Assembly (NCBI RefSeq): GCF_025917315.1
Contig: NZ_CP080627.1
Location: forward strand, 3,596,001-3,660,000
Length of the DNA stretch: 64,000 bases
Reading direction: 5' to 3'
Source: Halomonas qaidamensis
GTDB taxonomy: Bacteria > Pseudomonadota > Gammaproteobacteria > Pseudomonadales > Halomonadaceae
This document shows positions 25,687 to 35,118 of the stretch, piece after piece. Positions within the stretch are counted from its first letter, which is position 1; each line of letters starts with the position of its first letter. The position numbers and the translations under genes were made by a program. The notes under the pieces are model-generated. The model ran no database searches, was not told the DNA's origin, and worked only from the letters and a program-made list of their open reading frames with translations.

Positions 25687-26276
25687 AATGTTATCATTCC
25701 CTATTTTTGATCTTAAAATTTTATAACATAAGAAAAGCTTAGAATCTATTGATCTATATGCCACTTGATACTTTTTTTGAACATTGATAAATCTCAAGTA
25801 GAGGCACTGTATATAAGCTTCAATGTTCCAAATATGTCTCGGTACGACAAGTGCTTATCGTGAACAAAGCTCTTACTACTCAAGACCGAAAAGGCATACT
25901 GTATTTATTACCAAGTATCAATGACATTAAAAGCTATTAATTATCATTTATATTGACGCTGCCATCAGCTCTCCTACCTATACTTTTACTGTGCTGGTTT
26001 GAACACTGAACTCACATATCTTCATTTTTGGTTATCAGTAAACCATTTTTAAAAGGGACATTAATACCACTTTTTCACATAACTCAATGAAAATTCAACA
26101 ATTTCCAACAACAGACCGATGCTCAAAAAGTAACCCAACAATCCTTTTTGACATAACATGCCGATTTATCTATCAAGCAACGTGCACTCCAATTTAATAG
26201 ATATCGGTGAGACTAGCCTTCTGAGTAGAGAACTAGGAACGAATGGCCATCCGTATTTAGCTTAATTATTGATCTG
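25687..26276. other. AT-rich intergenic region, nothing identified
   Basis: About 590 bases hold no supported frame on either strand. The DNA is AT-rich throughout and should include the promoter of the second tcmP. I saw no RNA gene, clear repeat or terminator. Confidence 0.5.
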
Positions 26277-27086
26277 TTAAGCTACAAATTCTGCTGGCTC
26301 AATTCGATGCAAATAGAGCTGATACTCCGGTGGCTGCTGAGTTTTTGGGTCTTCTGCGACATCCAGATCTTTCAAAACATACCGGACTAATGCAAGCCGA
26401 ATCGTTACGCGTCTGCTAATAGCCCCCTTAAAGAGTTCGTCACGAATCAATAGCTGCTGCCCAGGCGTTAGAGAAGGATGCGTTCGTAACTCAAGGTGAA
26501 CTCTTTCTTCCCAAACGGCATCAATGGGCGTGTCTGTATTCTTTGGTGCTGATTCAGCTTGCCATACACAGGCTAAATTAAAGTCACGGTGCTCAGCTGT
26601 ACTTTCATCAAATGCCCTTATATGCCACCGCCGCCCGGCGAAGAGGAAGGCCTGTGGATGAACTACCCGCTCAAGCCCTTCCGGATGATTCATGGAGCGG
26701 TAGAGGATCCTAACAGCGGAACGATGATTCATTGCTGAATGAATTATGCGAAATAACGATGGGTCAACGTTGGTAAAGTCTTTCTGGGTGTCCTCGACTG
26801 CGACGTGGTCAAGTCGAGTCCCAACCGACCGAAAATAACCCTCGATGCTCAGTTGAGCGACTTCAGGCTTGAAGCGCGCTGTCGGCGCATATCGCCCGCG
26901 CCCCTGTCCCAGCAGAGGTTGCGTGTTATGTGGGCACGTTTCTCGATACGAGGCTAGAATCCGTGAAGCTTGCACACTGCAAACACCAAACTTCTCCAGC
27001 AACCTCTGGTTGGTTATCTAACCTTCATATGCCAGTAACATTTCTATGAATTCGAATTGCATTCGAGTGCGGTCATCTACTGTCAT
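26277..27086 (-). pseudogene. WYL-domain regulator (BrxR/CapW-like) with an in-frame amber codon
   Basis: From ATG 27086 the frame reads MTVDDRTRMQFEFIEMLLAY, Glu, Gly, then TAG (27018-27020, codon 23), and continues ITNQRLLEKFGVCSVQASRI in the same frame with perfect sense for a winged helix. The rest carries a WYL core (SAVRILYRSMNHPEGLERVV, FAGRRWHIRAFDE) and a C-terminal domain. The layout of winged helix, WYL and C-terminal domain is that of BrxR/CapW-type regulators of defence operons. Translation could restart only at TTG 27002, losing half of the DNA-binding domain. I judge it broken, unless amber is suppressed or the base is a sequencing error. The candidate operator at 27107-27139 lies just upstream. 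Confidence 0.75.
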
Positions 27087-27106
27087 GGTTCTCTACCAGC
27101 CCTCAA

Positions 27107-27139
27107 TTAACATTGATGTTAACTTAATATCAATGTTAA
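27107..27139. promoter_or_regulatory. Inverted repeat, candidate WYL-regulator operator
   Basis: TTAACATTGAT (27107-27117) and ATCAATGTTAA (27129-27139) are perfect 11-bp inverted arms separated by 11 bp. The site lies between the WYL gene (minus, start 27086) and a divergent remnant (plus, start 27168). BrxR/CapW-type WYL repressors bind such spaced inverted repeats in the promoter they share with the defence operon. Confidence 0.6.
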
Positions 27140-27167
27140 CTCAGCGTCTATGTGGATTTGGTGGCCT

Positions 27168-27415
27168 ATGTCTGAGGAAGCGAACAACCTCTTTGATCGC
27201 GTGCCGAAGCATATTTTTCGACCGCTGGGGCAAATGATCATGCGCGGCGTAATTGGTCGCTCATAGACCACTTGTATAACGATTTCTTTGCCCCTGAAGC
27301 TGAACCCCTGAGGGCGAAGATTGGACTCAAAGGCGAGTCGACGCTTAGCGAGTTATTCTATTTTTTGGCGAGAGATAATCACTCCGTACTGGCTATGTTG
27401 GGAACACTGCGTTAG
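27168..27415 (+). pseudogene. Frameshifted remnant of a defence gene, possibly JetA-like
   Basis: From ATG 27168 the frame reads SEEANNLFDRVPKHIFRPL and soon stops. A shift of reading frame near 27225 restores sense as AGANDHARRNWSLIDHLYND, then FFAPEAEPL, ending at TAG 27415. The joined sequence looks like the start of a larger protein. The LFDRVP...F.PL beginning reminds me of JetA proteins of Wadjet systems, at low confidence. It is divergent from the WYL regulator across the inverted repeat, the normal place for the first gene of a WYL-controlled defence operon. No jetB, jetC or jetD follows; the next gene is the convergent res, so the rest of the operon has been deleted. Confidence 0.4.
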
Positions 27416-27624
27416 GCCCAACACTTATGGTTTGGGTGCTGACGCCGACTAGCCATTCTCATGGCGCATTGCATCAGCTTTTAACGTATTAAGAATTAAA
27501 TATTAGCCATAGTTCCAGCTGTCACAGATTAAGCGTGACTCAAAAAAATACCAAATGCTACTCACTCAGCCCGCATGAGAAGCTGAGTGTGAAACACTAA
27601 AAATGAACAACAATTAAGCAATTT

Positions 27625-30339
27625 TCACATTACAGATCCAATAGTTTGCTTGAACTTCTCACGCATCGATGCCAGATCGCCAAAATCCACTTCTTCACCA
27701 AGACTACCGTCAGAGTTGATGATGTGATAATGCCCACCATCTTGAGTCAGGAACATTACCTTTCCGTAGCTAGGAGGAGTATGTCGGGCCTTTCGAACGG
27801 CATCCTTAATATCATGCTTGGTTTCGACAAGTCGTTGAAGGGGAGGATCGCCTGGGATGTGTGTGAGGCATACGACGAAATCAGGATAAAAATAATTTTT
27901 ATGATCGCCTCGCATAACACGAACAGCGTAGCGTTTCTTCTCAGGATTACGAAACCACCAGGTTACGAACTCAGCTCTGTCTAATGCTTCTGCAAAGCGA
28001 AGCTCATCGCTGTTGAGGGCATAGGTGAAATCGAATCGTCCAGTGCGAAATACGCCAGTTTCGAGATTCCATGTAGCCGTGTCCATCAATCGCTGAGCAT
28101 CGTATTCAAGATGTTGGTCTAGTTCACCAAGCTGTTGTGCATCCGGTGGCAAGACACCATAGATATGCTTCTCAGAGCTCAGCAGCGGCATGCTCTCTGC
28201 AAAAAGTAAAGCATCGGGTAATGCCTCCGCTTCTGCAGTCTCAGCGTGCTCCGCTAAGGCTGCCCAAAAAGCCTCAGAAAGCTTTGTCGCACTGGCTCGT
28301 ATAATCCAATGAGCGGCATAGCGGCACATCCGCTGAATTTCAGACTCATCTACATCCTGATCCGCATCCTCTAGTGCATCCCGAACATGAGGCTCAGCTT
28401 GTCGCGCCATGATGCTAACTAGGATCCTTCGGTCTTCTTGCTCCACGTTTGGCAGTCGAGACATAACAACGTTCGCCTGCTTAGCTAAGGCATTACGATC
28501 CAAAGAAATGCGAACAGACTGGGTAGAGACCTTTTGCTGGGTCATCTCAACATGACGCTCGATTTCTTTTAATCTATCTCTTGCTGCTAGCTGAGCTTCA
28601 CGCATCAAAGACGGTGAAATTGGAACCTGGGTCGCCGCCCGCTCTGTGATCTTGGCCATGTCTAACGCATTAGGCCGGTTCTCTCGTCTCAGTGACAATG
28701 GCACATTGGGTAGTGTGCGCTGACAACGATACAGGCGAATGCCGAACGAGCGTAGTCGCTCTTCAAGCTCATCTTCAGTCAGCGCATCAAGAGGCGAAGG
28801 TCTTATTACGTCTTTTTCCCCATATACGATGGTGTCTAGATCCTCGTCTGTGAATAAATGGCCCTGAGTATGGCCAGAATTATTGCTACTGCTCGGAATT
28901 CCGCTTTCAGGTGTCGTGGGGGAGGCGTGTTCCGTCACACTTCCAGTTGCGCCCTGCCCATGAGAGGTGGGGGCTCCTAAAGCATACGAGAGTGGCTTTT
29001 GTTTTGTTGTCTGATTTGTGAACGCTTGCGCTCCGGATCGAGTGTTTCTCAACACCATTTTCTCAGTTTCGCCCTCAAGCCGACTTTTAACCGCCATAGC
29101 ATTGTTGACAGCGGCCTGATAGCCAGCCTGCGCTTCAGCATTTGCCAAGTAAATAAAGGCTGTATTGAAATCGGGTGGGATATCTTCAACATTGGCATAC
29201 GCTTGGCGTATTGGCTTCGCCACCCGCATAACACGCCCAACATACTGCATCGCATAATCAGGATCATTGACAGACTTGGTTGTCGCTAAGACAGCTGCTC
29301 GGGGTGCATCGAAACCTGTGCCAGCTGACTGTTTAAAGATCAGTACCTTCTTTGAGGTGTCATTGGCAATCGCTGACATCATAACTGGATCCGGCGCATC
29401 AGCTGAGTGCTTTCCGATAGCATGGGGCGGAATGCCACATTCATGCATTAGAATCTTTTCTGCGGACTCGATAGCTCCTTCGCCGTTTTCTACTTGAACA
29501 AGCAACAAAGGCTCCATCGCTATTCCCGCATCCACTAACTGCCGCTGCAGATGCTGATTGCGACGCCATGCCTGTTTAATGACTGTAGCTTTCAAATCGG
29601 TCACATCGTGAGTTGCTTGTCCAAGCTGGTACATCACCGCTTCAATGTATGCCTTGTTCAAACGAGCTTTAACAACATCTGATCGACTGACACCGAATGA
29701 CTCAAAACTCGACTTCCCCGCACTGGCCAAAAACTGATTGATCCGCTGACTTTTCGGGGTAGCTGTGGCCATGGCTAGGTAGCGTGGCTTCAGCCACTTA
29801 ACGAACTGTCCAAACTCGGTCGCTTCATCCAAGGCTATATGTGCCTCATCAACGACAACACCAATCCTCATCCCATTAGCGCGGGCGAGTGCAATAAACG
29901 CAGCAGGAGTTCGTAGGCTCTCACCTCCTCCAACGTCATAGCCTGCTCTACGCCAACTAGCGCGAGAGACACCGCTCGTTGTCGATAAAAGCACTTGGCC
30001 AGGTGCAGGCTGTTGGTTCAAACCATGACTCAACAACTGACCACTCAGCTCAGTAGCATTGGTTGCAAGAGCATCTAGCGTCTGCTGTAAGAGCGTGACA
30101 TAGGGAACAAACCACAGCCATAAAACGTCATGCAGCGTTGAAACATTTCCTAGCACCCGTGACAGAATGAAGGTTTTACCTGAGCCTGTAGGAGCTCGCA
30201 GTAAGCACGGAGGTTCAGCGCTGCTCTGAATTACATCCGTTATATTATCAATCAACGTGAACTGAAAGGACTCAGGAACCAACAGTGGCCCTTGAGCCGT
30301 TGTAATGGCTTCAGAAAGTGAGCGGGCGGGGAATGTCAT
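27625..30339 (-). CDS. res: Type III restriction enzyme, Res subunit (helicase-nuclease)
   Basis: The 904-residue protein is an SF2 helicase-nuclease: Walker A APTGSGKT (49-56), VVVDEAHIAL with Asp164 (DEAH box), YLAMATATPKS (motif III), KVLIFKQSAGTGFDAPRA and MQYVGRVMR (motif VI). Its C-terminus has YPDFVV (Asp820) followed by RLVETKHD, a PD-(D/E)XK endonuclease. With Mod it should cut near two head-to-head unmethylated sites, using ATP to move or slide. Start and stop overlap the mod gene by four bases (ATGA), so the pair is translationally coupled. The middle (about 460-500) is a low-complexity Ser/Gly/Thr linker. No disabling change is visible. Confidence 0.85.
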   Translation of the reverse strand: MTFPARSLSEAITTAQGPLLVPESFQFTLIDNITDVIQSSAEPPCLLRAPTGSGKTFILSRVLGNVSTLHDVLWLWFVPYVTLLQQTLDALATNATELSGQLLSHGLNQQPAPGQVLLSTTSGVSRASWRRAGYDVGGGESLRTPAAFIALARANGMRIGVVVDEAHIALDEATEFGQFVKWLKPRYLAMATATPKSQRINQFLASAGKSSFESFGVSRSDVVKARLNKAYIEAVMYQLGQATHDVTDLKATVIKQAWRRNQHLQRQLVDAGIAMEPLLLVQVENGEGAIESAEKILMHECGIPPHAIGKHSADAPDPVMMSAIANDTSKKVLIFKQSAGTGFDAPRAAVLATTKSVNDPDYAMQYVGRVMRVAKPIRQAYANVEDIPPDFNTAFIYLANAEAQAGYQAAVNNAMAVKSRLEGETEKMVLRNTRSGAQAFTNQTTKQKPLSYALGAPTSHGQGATGSVTEHASPTTPESGIPSSSNNSGHTQGHLFTDEDLDTIVYGEKDVIRPSPLDALTEDELEERLRSFGIRLYRCQRTLPNVPLSLRRENRPNALDMAKITERAATQVPISPSLMREAQLAARDRLKEIERHVEMTQQKVSTQSVRISLDRNALAKQANVVMSRLPNVEQEDRRILVSIMARQAEPHVRDALEDADQDVDESEIQRMCRYAAHWIIRASATKLSEAFWAALAEHAETAEAEALPDALLFAESMPLLSSEKHIYGVLPPDAQQLGELDQHLEYDAQRLMDTATWNLETGVFRTGRFDFTYALNSDELRFAEALDRAEFVTWWFRNPEKKRYAVRVMRGDHKNYFYPDFVVCLTHIPGDPPLQRLVETKHDIKDAVRKARHTPPSYGKVMFLTQDGGHYHIINSDGSLGEEVDFGDLASMREKFKQTIGSVM

Positions 30340-32234
30340 TCGATCAACTCCTCCTCAAAAGCTTTACGTACGCTTTGAGCTCGGCGAAAAGCATCATCTA
30401 GAGGGAAAGAATCGATTGTTCGATGTTCTGCTAACGCACTGCGCACCGAGTCTGGCCGAGGTGAGTAAATAACCAATCTCTGAGCCGGCCACTGTGATAA
30501 CTGTGAGAGGGTTTTTTCTGTTACCCGACGGCATATCAAAATGGCGGCTGTTTCATCTTCTGCTGCCACTAATATGTCATCATCCTCTAAGTGAGATCGC
30601 AAAAGACCTGTTTTGCGAAGTGCAACTAGAGCACTGGCATGATCAGGCATTCCTTCGAAATCAAGATCAGCCTCTTCAACAAGATCTAGGCTAAGATATG
30701 CAAAGCCTTCATTGGCATTATTAATACCATCTCTCTGCCTAGCCTTTAACACTCTTCTAATGCGCTCTGCACAAATGTCCCGACATATATTTTTGTCTGG
30801 CTCACGCTTAGTAGCTTCAGTGCTAGAGCACAGAATGAATTTCCGATTACCTCCATCCTTCTCGTTCAGTTCCATGACTGCATGGCCAGTGGTGCCACTC
30901 CCAGCAAAGAAATCAAGTACGATATCATCAGGGCCTGTTGCCTGATCAAGTAAGTGCCTTAAAAGAGTTAGCGGTTTCGCATAGTTGAAAACTCGGCTGC
31001 CAAAAATTTCAGCAATGCCATTTGCGCCTTCCTTATTCGTTGTGGACACGAAGCTACTTGGCGCATCGTATTCATCTATTTCAAACCTAGGGACGATCCA
31101 GCTCGAAAGAGGCTGCCTCTTATTTTTCAAGTCTGCTTTGTAACGCTTAAACTGGGGTCTACCAAAGCCTACAGGGACTCCAACAAAACAATCTAAGCCA
31201 GGCAGTCCACGTCGCAATAAAGGGGTCTTACCAGACATAGGCACGTCACCACTATCAATCGCGTTAAGCAGGTCATTCACCGTCTCCCAAACAACAACGC
31301 GCTGATCATCTCGCGGGAACAATATTTGTTTCAAAGCAATGAATTCCTCCATTGTCTTAGCTTGCACCTTTTGACCTGGTTTCAGCCTCTTTTCAGTAGC
31401 ATATACCCATACTCGATCTGGATTAGGAGGGTAAAAAATTCCTGTACTTGGATCTTCCAATGGATAATAAAGATTCGGGCGTTCTTTATATGAGAACCCA
31501 AGTGTTAAGTCACTTGTACGCCAAGCACCACGAGGATCTTCGTCATCATTCGAATACATTGCGTAGCTTTTCTCAAAGCCATGGAAGGCGAAACCAGCAT
31601 TACCGTAAACTAAGATATGCTCATGATCCGCGCTCATGAAGCACGCCTGCTTAGCATTGGAACCCTGACGGGTTCGCCAGACCATCGTTCCCAATCGACG
31701 CCCTGGCATTACCTCATCCAATAGAAGCTCCAGTCTTGATCGGTTTTCATCGTTGATAGAGATAAGCATCACACCATCAGGTGCAAGAAGCTCTCTGGCT
31801 ATCAATAACCTTTGATATAGGAACTCAAGCCATTTAGAGTGCTTCCATCTATCGGTTTTTGAGACATATGCGTCGTTGTATACCCAGTCTTTTGCTCCCG
31901 TGTTGTAAGGAGGGTCTATGTATATCACCCGAACCTTCCCAGCATGCGTGCTGCGCAGCAGGCGTAGAGAGTCAAAATTATCTCCCTCAATAATAAGATT
32001 CCCCGTCTCGCCGCACTCTGGAAAATGAGATAACTCGCTGGAGACTGCTGGAAGAACAATATTTCCGTTCAAGGCCTTGTCGTGCTCAATGGCATCTCGC
32101 TCCCACGCTAAACCCAAACGTTTTTGCGTCAGCTCCTGAGCTAACCAAGCCCTGAGCTCCGAGGCCGATAGCTGGTCAAGCCTTTCAAGTAGTTCCGTGC
32201 GTTTCATCGTCATAGTGCAGTCCAGTTCAGTCAT
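30336..32234 (-). CDS. mod: Type III restriction-modification DNA adenine methyltransferase, Mod subunit
   Basis: The 632-residue protein has DPPY at 107-110 within VIYIDPPYNTGAKDW and the SAM-binding FFAGSGTTGHAV near residues 440-450. DPPY before FxGxG is the beta-class order typical of type III Mod N6-adenine methyltransferases. The region between them (about 190-400) should be the target-recognition domain. The N-terminal 90 residues (LLERLDQLSASELRAWLAQE) are helical, as in other Mod proteins. The first ATG (32234) is used here; the internal ATG at 32207 is also possible. It precedes and overlaps res by ATGA. The recognition sequence cannot be read from the protein. Confidence 0.9.
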   Translation of the reverse strand: MTELDCTMTMKRTELLERLDQLSASELRAWLAQELTQKRLGLAWERDAIEHDKALNGNIVLPAVSSELSHFPECGETGNLIIEGDNFDSLRLLRSTHAGKVRVIYIDPPYNTGAKDWVYNDAYVSKTDRWKHSKWLEFLYQRLLIARELLAPDGVMLISINDENRSRLELLLDEVMPGRRLGTMVWRTRQGSNAKQACFMSADHEHILVYGNAGFAFHGFEKSYAMYSNDDEDPRGAWRTSDLTLGFSYKERPNLYYPLEDPSTGIFYPPNPDRVWVYATEKRLKPGQKVQAKTMEEFIALKQILFPRDDQRVVVWETVNDLLNAIDSGDVPMSGKTPLLRRGLPGLDCFVGVPVGFGRPQFKRYKADLKNKRQPLSSWIVPRFEIDEYDAPSSFVSTTNKEGANGIAEIFGSRVFNYAKPLTLLRHLLDQATGPDDIVLDFFAGSGTTGHAVMELNEKDGGNRKFILCSSTEATKREPDKNICRDICAERIRRVLKARQRDGINNANEGFAYLSLDLVEEADLDFEGMPDHASALVALRKTGLLRSHLEDDDILVAAEDETAAILICRRVTEKTLSQLSQWPAQRLVIYSPRPDSVRSALAEHRTIDSFPLDDAFRRAQSVRKAFEEELIE

Positions 32235-32250
32235 GTGGCCATGCCACCCT

Positions 32251-32496
32251 TCAGGCGTGCAGTGCTGAAAATTGCACGAACCCTACCATAATTGAGGTTG
32301 GCTCACTCCCGCTCTCTAGCCGAGTTTCAATAACTCTGGCAATGATAGCTGCGCAGGTGTAAGCGGCGAACAAAGGTACTGCCATTAAATTTAAAGTGAC
32401 CTTGGCCTGACACAACCTCTCTTCCATCGCTTGATTCTTGTTCGATGCACGTTGCCAACGATATAACATGCTTGTGAACGAGGTAATGTGGGGCAT
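32251..32496 (-). CDS. Possible small protein between the transposition genes and mod
   Basis: An 81-codon frame runs from ATG 32496 to 32251, ending 16 bases before mod on the same strand. It begins MPHITSFTSMLYRWQRASNK and contains a moderately hydrophobic middle (LNLMAVPLFAAYTCAAIIAR) that could be one membrane span. No convincing ribosome-binding site precedes it and I know no relative. It may be real and co-transcribed with mod-res, or chance. Apart from this frame, 32235-32614 holds no gene. Confidence 0.25.
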   Translation of the reverse strand: MPHITSFTSMLYRWQRASNKNQAMEERLCQAKVTLNLMAVPLFAAYTCAAIIARVIETRLESGSEPTSIMVGFVQFSALHA

Positions 32497-32614
32497 ACAT
32501 ACGCTGCTTTATTAAGACTTCGGCGGGTGGTTAGAGAGGTTCTCAAGTGGAGCGTGCATGAATATAAAAGCCATGGGCTCCATTGCAGGGTCCTCGCTGG
32601 TGTTTTAAAGCAGC

Positions 32615-34033
32615 TCATGCAGTTGGCAGCCAGTATCGCTCACCATCTAGGGTTATCCATACACCATCAACTGAGGCTTCCATATTACGCTGACCAATTG
32701 TTTTTATTGAAATTTTTCTGTCATGAAAATACTCCATAGCTAACACCACCCACTGAGACATCCAAGCATCGTCCTTTTCGACACTTTTGGTCATTTGCAT
32801 GATTGACCGAGCTAGCTTCTCCTTCCGTCGTTTTTTTGCACGTCTTGTGTCGATTACAGGCTTCAATGTGGTTCCGTAATCACGATTCAGGAAGTTGGTG
32901 AAACCGGTTAATGTCGAAGCTTGGCCGGGAGCAGTGTTCAGATAACGATCAACATCAGTTTGGTCTGGAAGTCTTTGTCCGACTTGGTCAGTTTTGAGTA
33001 ACAGGGTTGCAGCAGCTCTTACTGCAAGTCTCGCTGACGTATACGAAGTTCTTCCAGACTCAATACGGGCTTCTAACTGCCGCCAGTAGGCTTGCAGAGC
33101 CCCTCCTAACAAAGATGCTGGGGGTATGGAGGAGAGGCATTCATGGATACGCCTTTTCTCCGAGTTGATCCGTTTTGCCTGGTGATCAGGTTCAATCCCT
33201 TTTTCCTCATGCAGCCATCGCATGGGAAGCCTCACTCGGCGTAAGCCCTCAGCATCAAAGTAATTGAGCAATTGTGGATAGCTTGGGATACGCTGCCATT
33301 GTTGATCGATTTTAAGGAAAAATGACAGGAATCGATTAATTTTGAGCGCCGCTTTATGAGGCCCAGTGGCACTTATCAACCATTCACCAAACTCTCCGAA
33401 CTCAATACTTAGCTCTCTTGAGGTGAAAGCAGCTTGGCCTATTGCTATTCGCTTCCGGCACGTTTTGCTCCAGTAGCAAGGTTCACAGACATCACCTCTT
33501 CCCGCTGGCATCTGGTTACCACATGAAGGACAGGTAATCTCACCTTGATCACGACAGGCTTTACACAATTTTTCGCCATTTGGAGCAGTGACCAAAAACC
33601 GATGACGGCGACATGCGGAGCAGGTACCGTGATCCTCCGTAGCACAGCTTGGACACAGCCGATGATCATGGCCCAATCGCTTCACTCTGGTAAGACGTTT
33701 TGAGGACTTCCCACAACTTTCGCAGGGTTCTGGTTCTCGGAAATGAGGGGCACAGGCGTTGCAGACCGGACCATAGGGAGTGATCTTACCTATCTTATAG
33801 CTTGTGCTCGCTTTACCACATCGCGTGCACGGTTTGTCAACTTCACACTTGCGGCAGACTGCATCAGGGTCATCATGCGGCAGCCGGGCTAACTCACCAC
33901 ACCGTGAGCACAGTCGTCGCTTGAAAACGCGGGCGTAACAGGTGGCACAGTAACCGTGCCCCTTGTGCCGTCGCTTCAGCTTGGGGACTTCTCGACCACA
34001 CTCATCGCAACCTATAGCTTGGTTTTCCTTCAT
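32615..34033 (-). CDS. Fifth gene of the Tn7-like operon: zinc-ribbon protein (TniE position)
   Basis: Starting at ATG 34033, which overlaps the tniQ stop (ATGA), the protein has 472 residues. The first 190 carry about ten CxxC pairs (CDECG, CATCY, CSRCGE, CRKCE, CTRCGK, CNAC, CESCGK, CPSC, CSACRR, CKACR, CPSCGN, CEPCY), so a string of zinc ribbons. The rest is helical, and ISATGPHKAALKINRFLSFF resembles the core-binding domain of tyrosine recombinases, but no R..HxxR..Y site is visible. It occupies the fifth-gene position, named tniE in Tn6022/AbaR elements. I infer a DNA-binding accessory factor for transposition or target choice. Confidence 0.65.
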   Translation of the reverse strand: MKENQAIGCDECGREVPKLKRRHKGHGYCATCYARVFKRRLCSRCGELARLPHDDPDAVCRKCEVDKPCTRCGKASTSYKIGKITPYGPVCNACAPHFREPEPCESCGKSSKRLTRVKRLGHDHRLCPSCATEDHGTCSACRRHRFLVTAPNGEKLCKACRDQGEITCPSCGNQMPAGRGDVCEPCYWSKTCRKRIAIGQAAFTSRELSIEFGEFGEWLISATGPHKAALKINRFLSFFLKIDQQWQRIPSYPQLLNYFDAEGLRRVRLPMRWLHEEKGIEPDHQAKRINSEKRRIHECLSSIPPASLLGGALQAYWRQLEARIESGRTSYTSARLAVRAAATLLLKTDQVGQRLPDQTDVDRYLNTAPGQASTLTGFTNFLNRDYGTTLKPVIDTRRAKKRRKEKLARSIMQMTKSVEKDDAWMSQWVVLAMEYFHDRKISIKTIGQRNMEASVDGVWITLDGERYWLPTA

Positions 34034-35118
34034 GAGGGTGGCTCCGCTTTCATTCTGCGCTTTAATCGCGCCCATGATGCTCTGACAGCACGCTCCGTTT
34101 TAGGATGATGGCTTGGTGGTGTGCGATGGCAATGAGTTACGCTCGGGCTATCGGATAAGAGGGCTATCATCGGCAAAAGAGCTATCGGTGGGGGTTTTCG
34201 TTGATCATGAAGCGCTGTAGCCTTTACATCGGCATTAATAAAAGTTTCAACAGTTTCCTCTAGATCAATACTCAGCAAATGTTTAACCGCAACGAGTAAT
34301 TCTCTACGCTCGGAAGCAGGCAGCAGCTCAAACGCCAATCCTGACAAGGGCATCATGCTAGCAGTAATCGGTATACCTAAAGATCCTAGAGCATCAGCAA
34401 ATGCTGACTCAGGACGTCGACTTGCGCGCCGTACCACACCGAGGAAAAAGACAGCGATTGAAAACCATTCTGCAACGGCGACAGAGTTTTCACCAACCGT
34501 GGCTATATCTTGCTTTAAAATACTATCCGCCATCTTCTGAAAGGCTAACTCTTCAAGCGAAAGTGCTGTGCATATGGTCTTACGCAAATCGTATTTGCAC
34601 CGGCCACACTGAGCTATATGCACATCCTCGGCTATCAGCCGATGGGGCTCGATAGGGGCTGTGCATGCAGGGCAGTCATCTACCAGTTGTACACCATGCA
34701 CGCTACAACCTGTATGCCAAGCAAATCGCCATTGTCGGCGAAGATAGGGGGCTGAATCTTCCATAAAGCACAAAGGACAAAATTGCTGACCACCATGGTG
34801 TGTCCGATTTCTTGTGCCCAGTGCTAGCAACCAGGGCCAGGTGCGGGTTTCCGGTAAAGAGTAACCAGCAATTCTTTCGCAATCATAGCGTAATGCAGAT
34901 TTCTGAAACTCAGAGGATGGGATGCCTGAAGCGTTTACTAATGGACTCATTCGCACATCAGGAATTTCTCTATCGATGTCCCGCGTCCAAATGCGCCATT
35001 TTGGCCAGATAGCCCCCGTAAGCGCCAAAGGATCACAACCCTGCCTCAACGCCGTCCTGACTAACCATGAAGAAAGTGACTCATCAGGCAGCAATGGCAC
35101 ATTGAGCGCCCAAGGCAT
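34030..35118 (-). CDS. tniQ: TniQ/TnsD-family target-site selection protein
   Basis: The 362-residue protein begins WALNVPLLPDESLSSWLVRT, the hallmark start of TniQ domains (P.P.ES..SWL.R.A). It then carries zinc-binding motifs: FCPLCFMED, a WHTGCSVHG segment, DDCPACTAP and QCGRCKYDL. The C-terminus is basic (RASWARLKRRMK). TniQ/TnsD proteins bind the attachment sequence and recruit TnsC and thus TnsAB; here the site should lie in the comM coding sequence. The gene shares one base with the tnsC stop (TAATG) and overlaps the zinc-ribbon gene by four bases, so all five genes form one coupled operon. At 362 residues it is shorter than Tn7 TnsD (508). Confidence 0.85.
   Translation of the reverse strand: MPWALNVPLLPDESLSSWLVRTALRQGCDPLALTGAIWPKWRIWTRDIDREIPDVRMSPLVNASGIPSSEFQKSALRYDCERIAGYSLPETRTWPWLLALGTRNRTHHGGQQFCPLCFMEDSAPYLRRQWRFAWHTGCSVHGVQLVDDCPACTAPIEPHRLIAEDVHIAQCGRCKYDLRKTICTALSLEELAFQKMADSILKQDIATVGENSVAVAEWFSIAVFFLGVVRRASRRPESAFADALGSLGIPITASMMPLSGLAFELLPASERRELLVAVKHLLSIDLEETVETFINADVKATALHDQRKPPPIALLPMIALLSDSPSVTHCHRTPPSHHPKTERAVRASWARLKRRMKAEPPS

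Noticed and set aside
25687..25797. N-terminal extension of the second tcmP gene
   Set aside because: TcmP similarity begins at ATG 25686 and the upstream residues do not fit the family.
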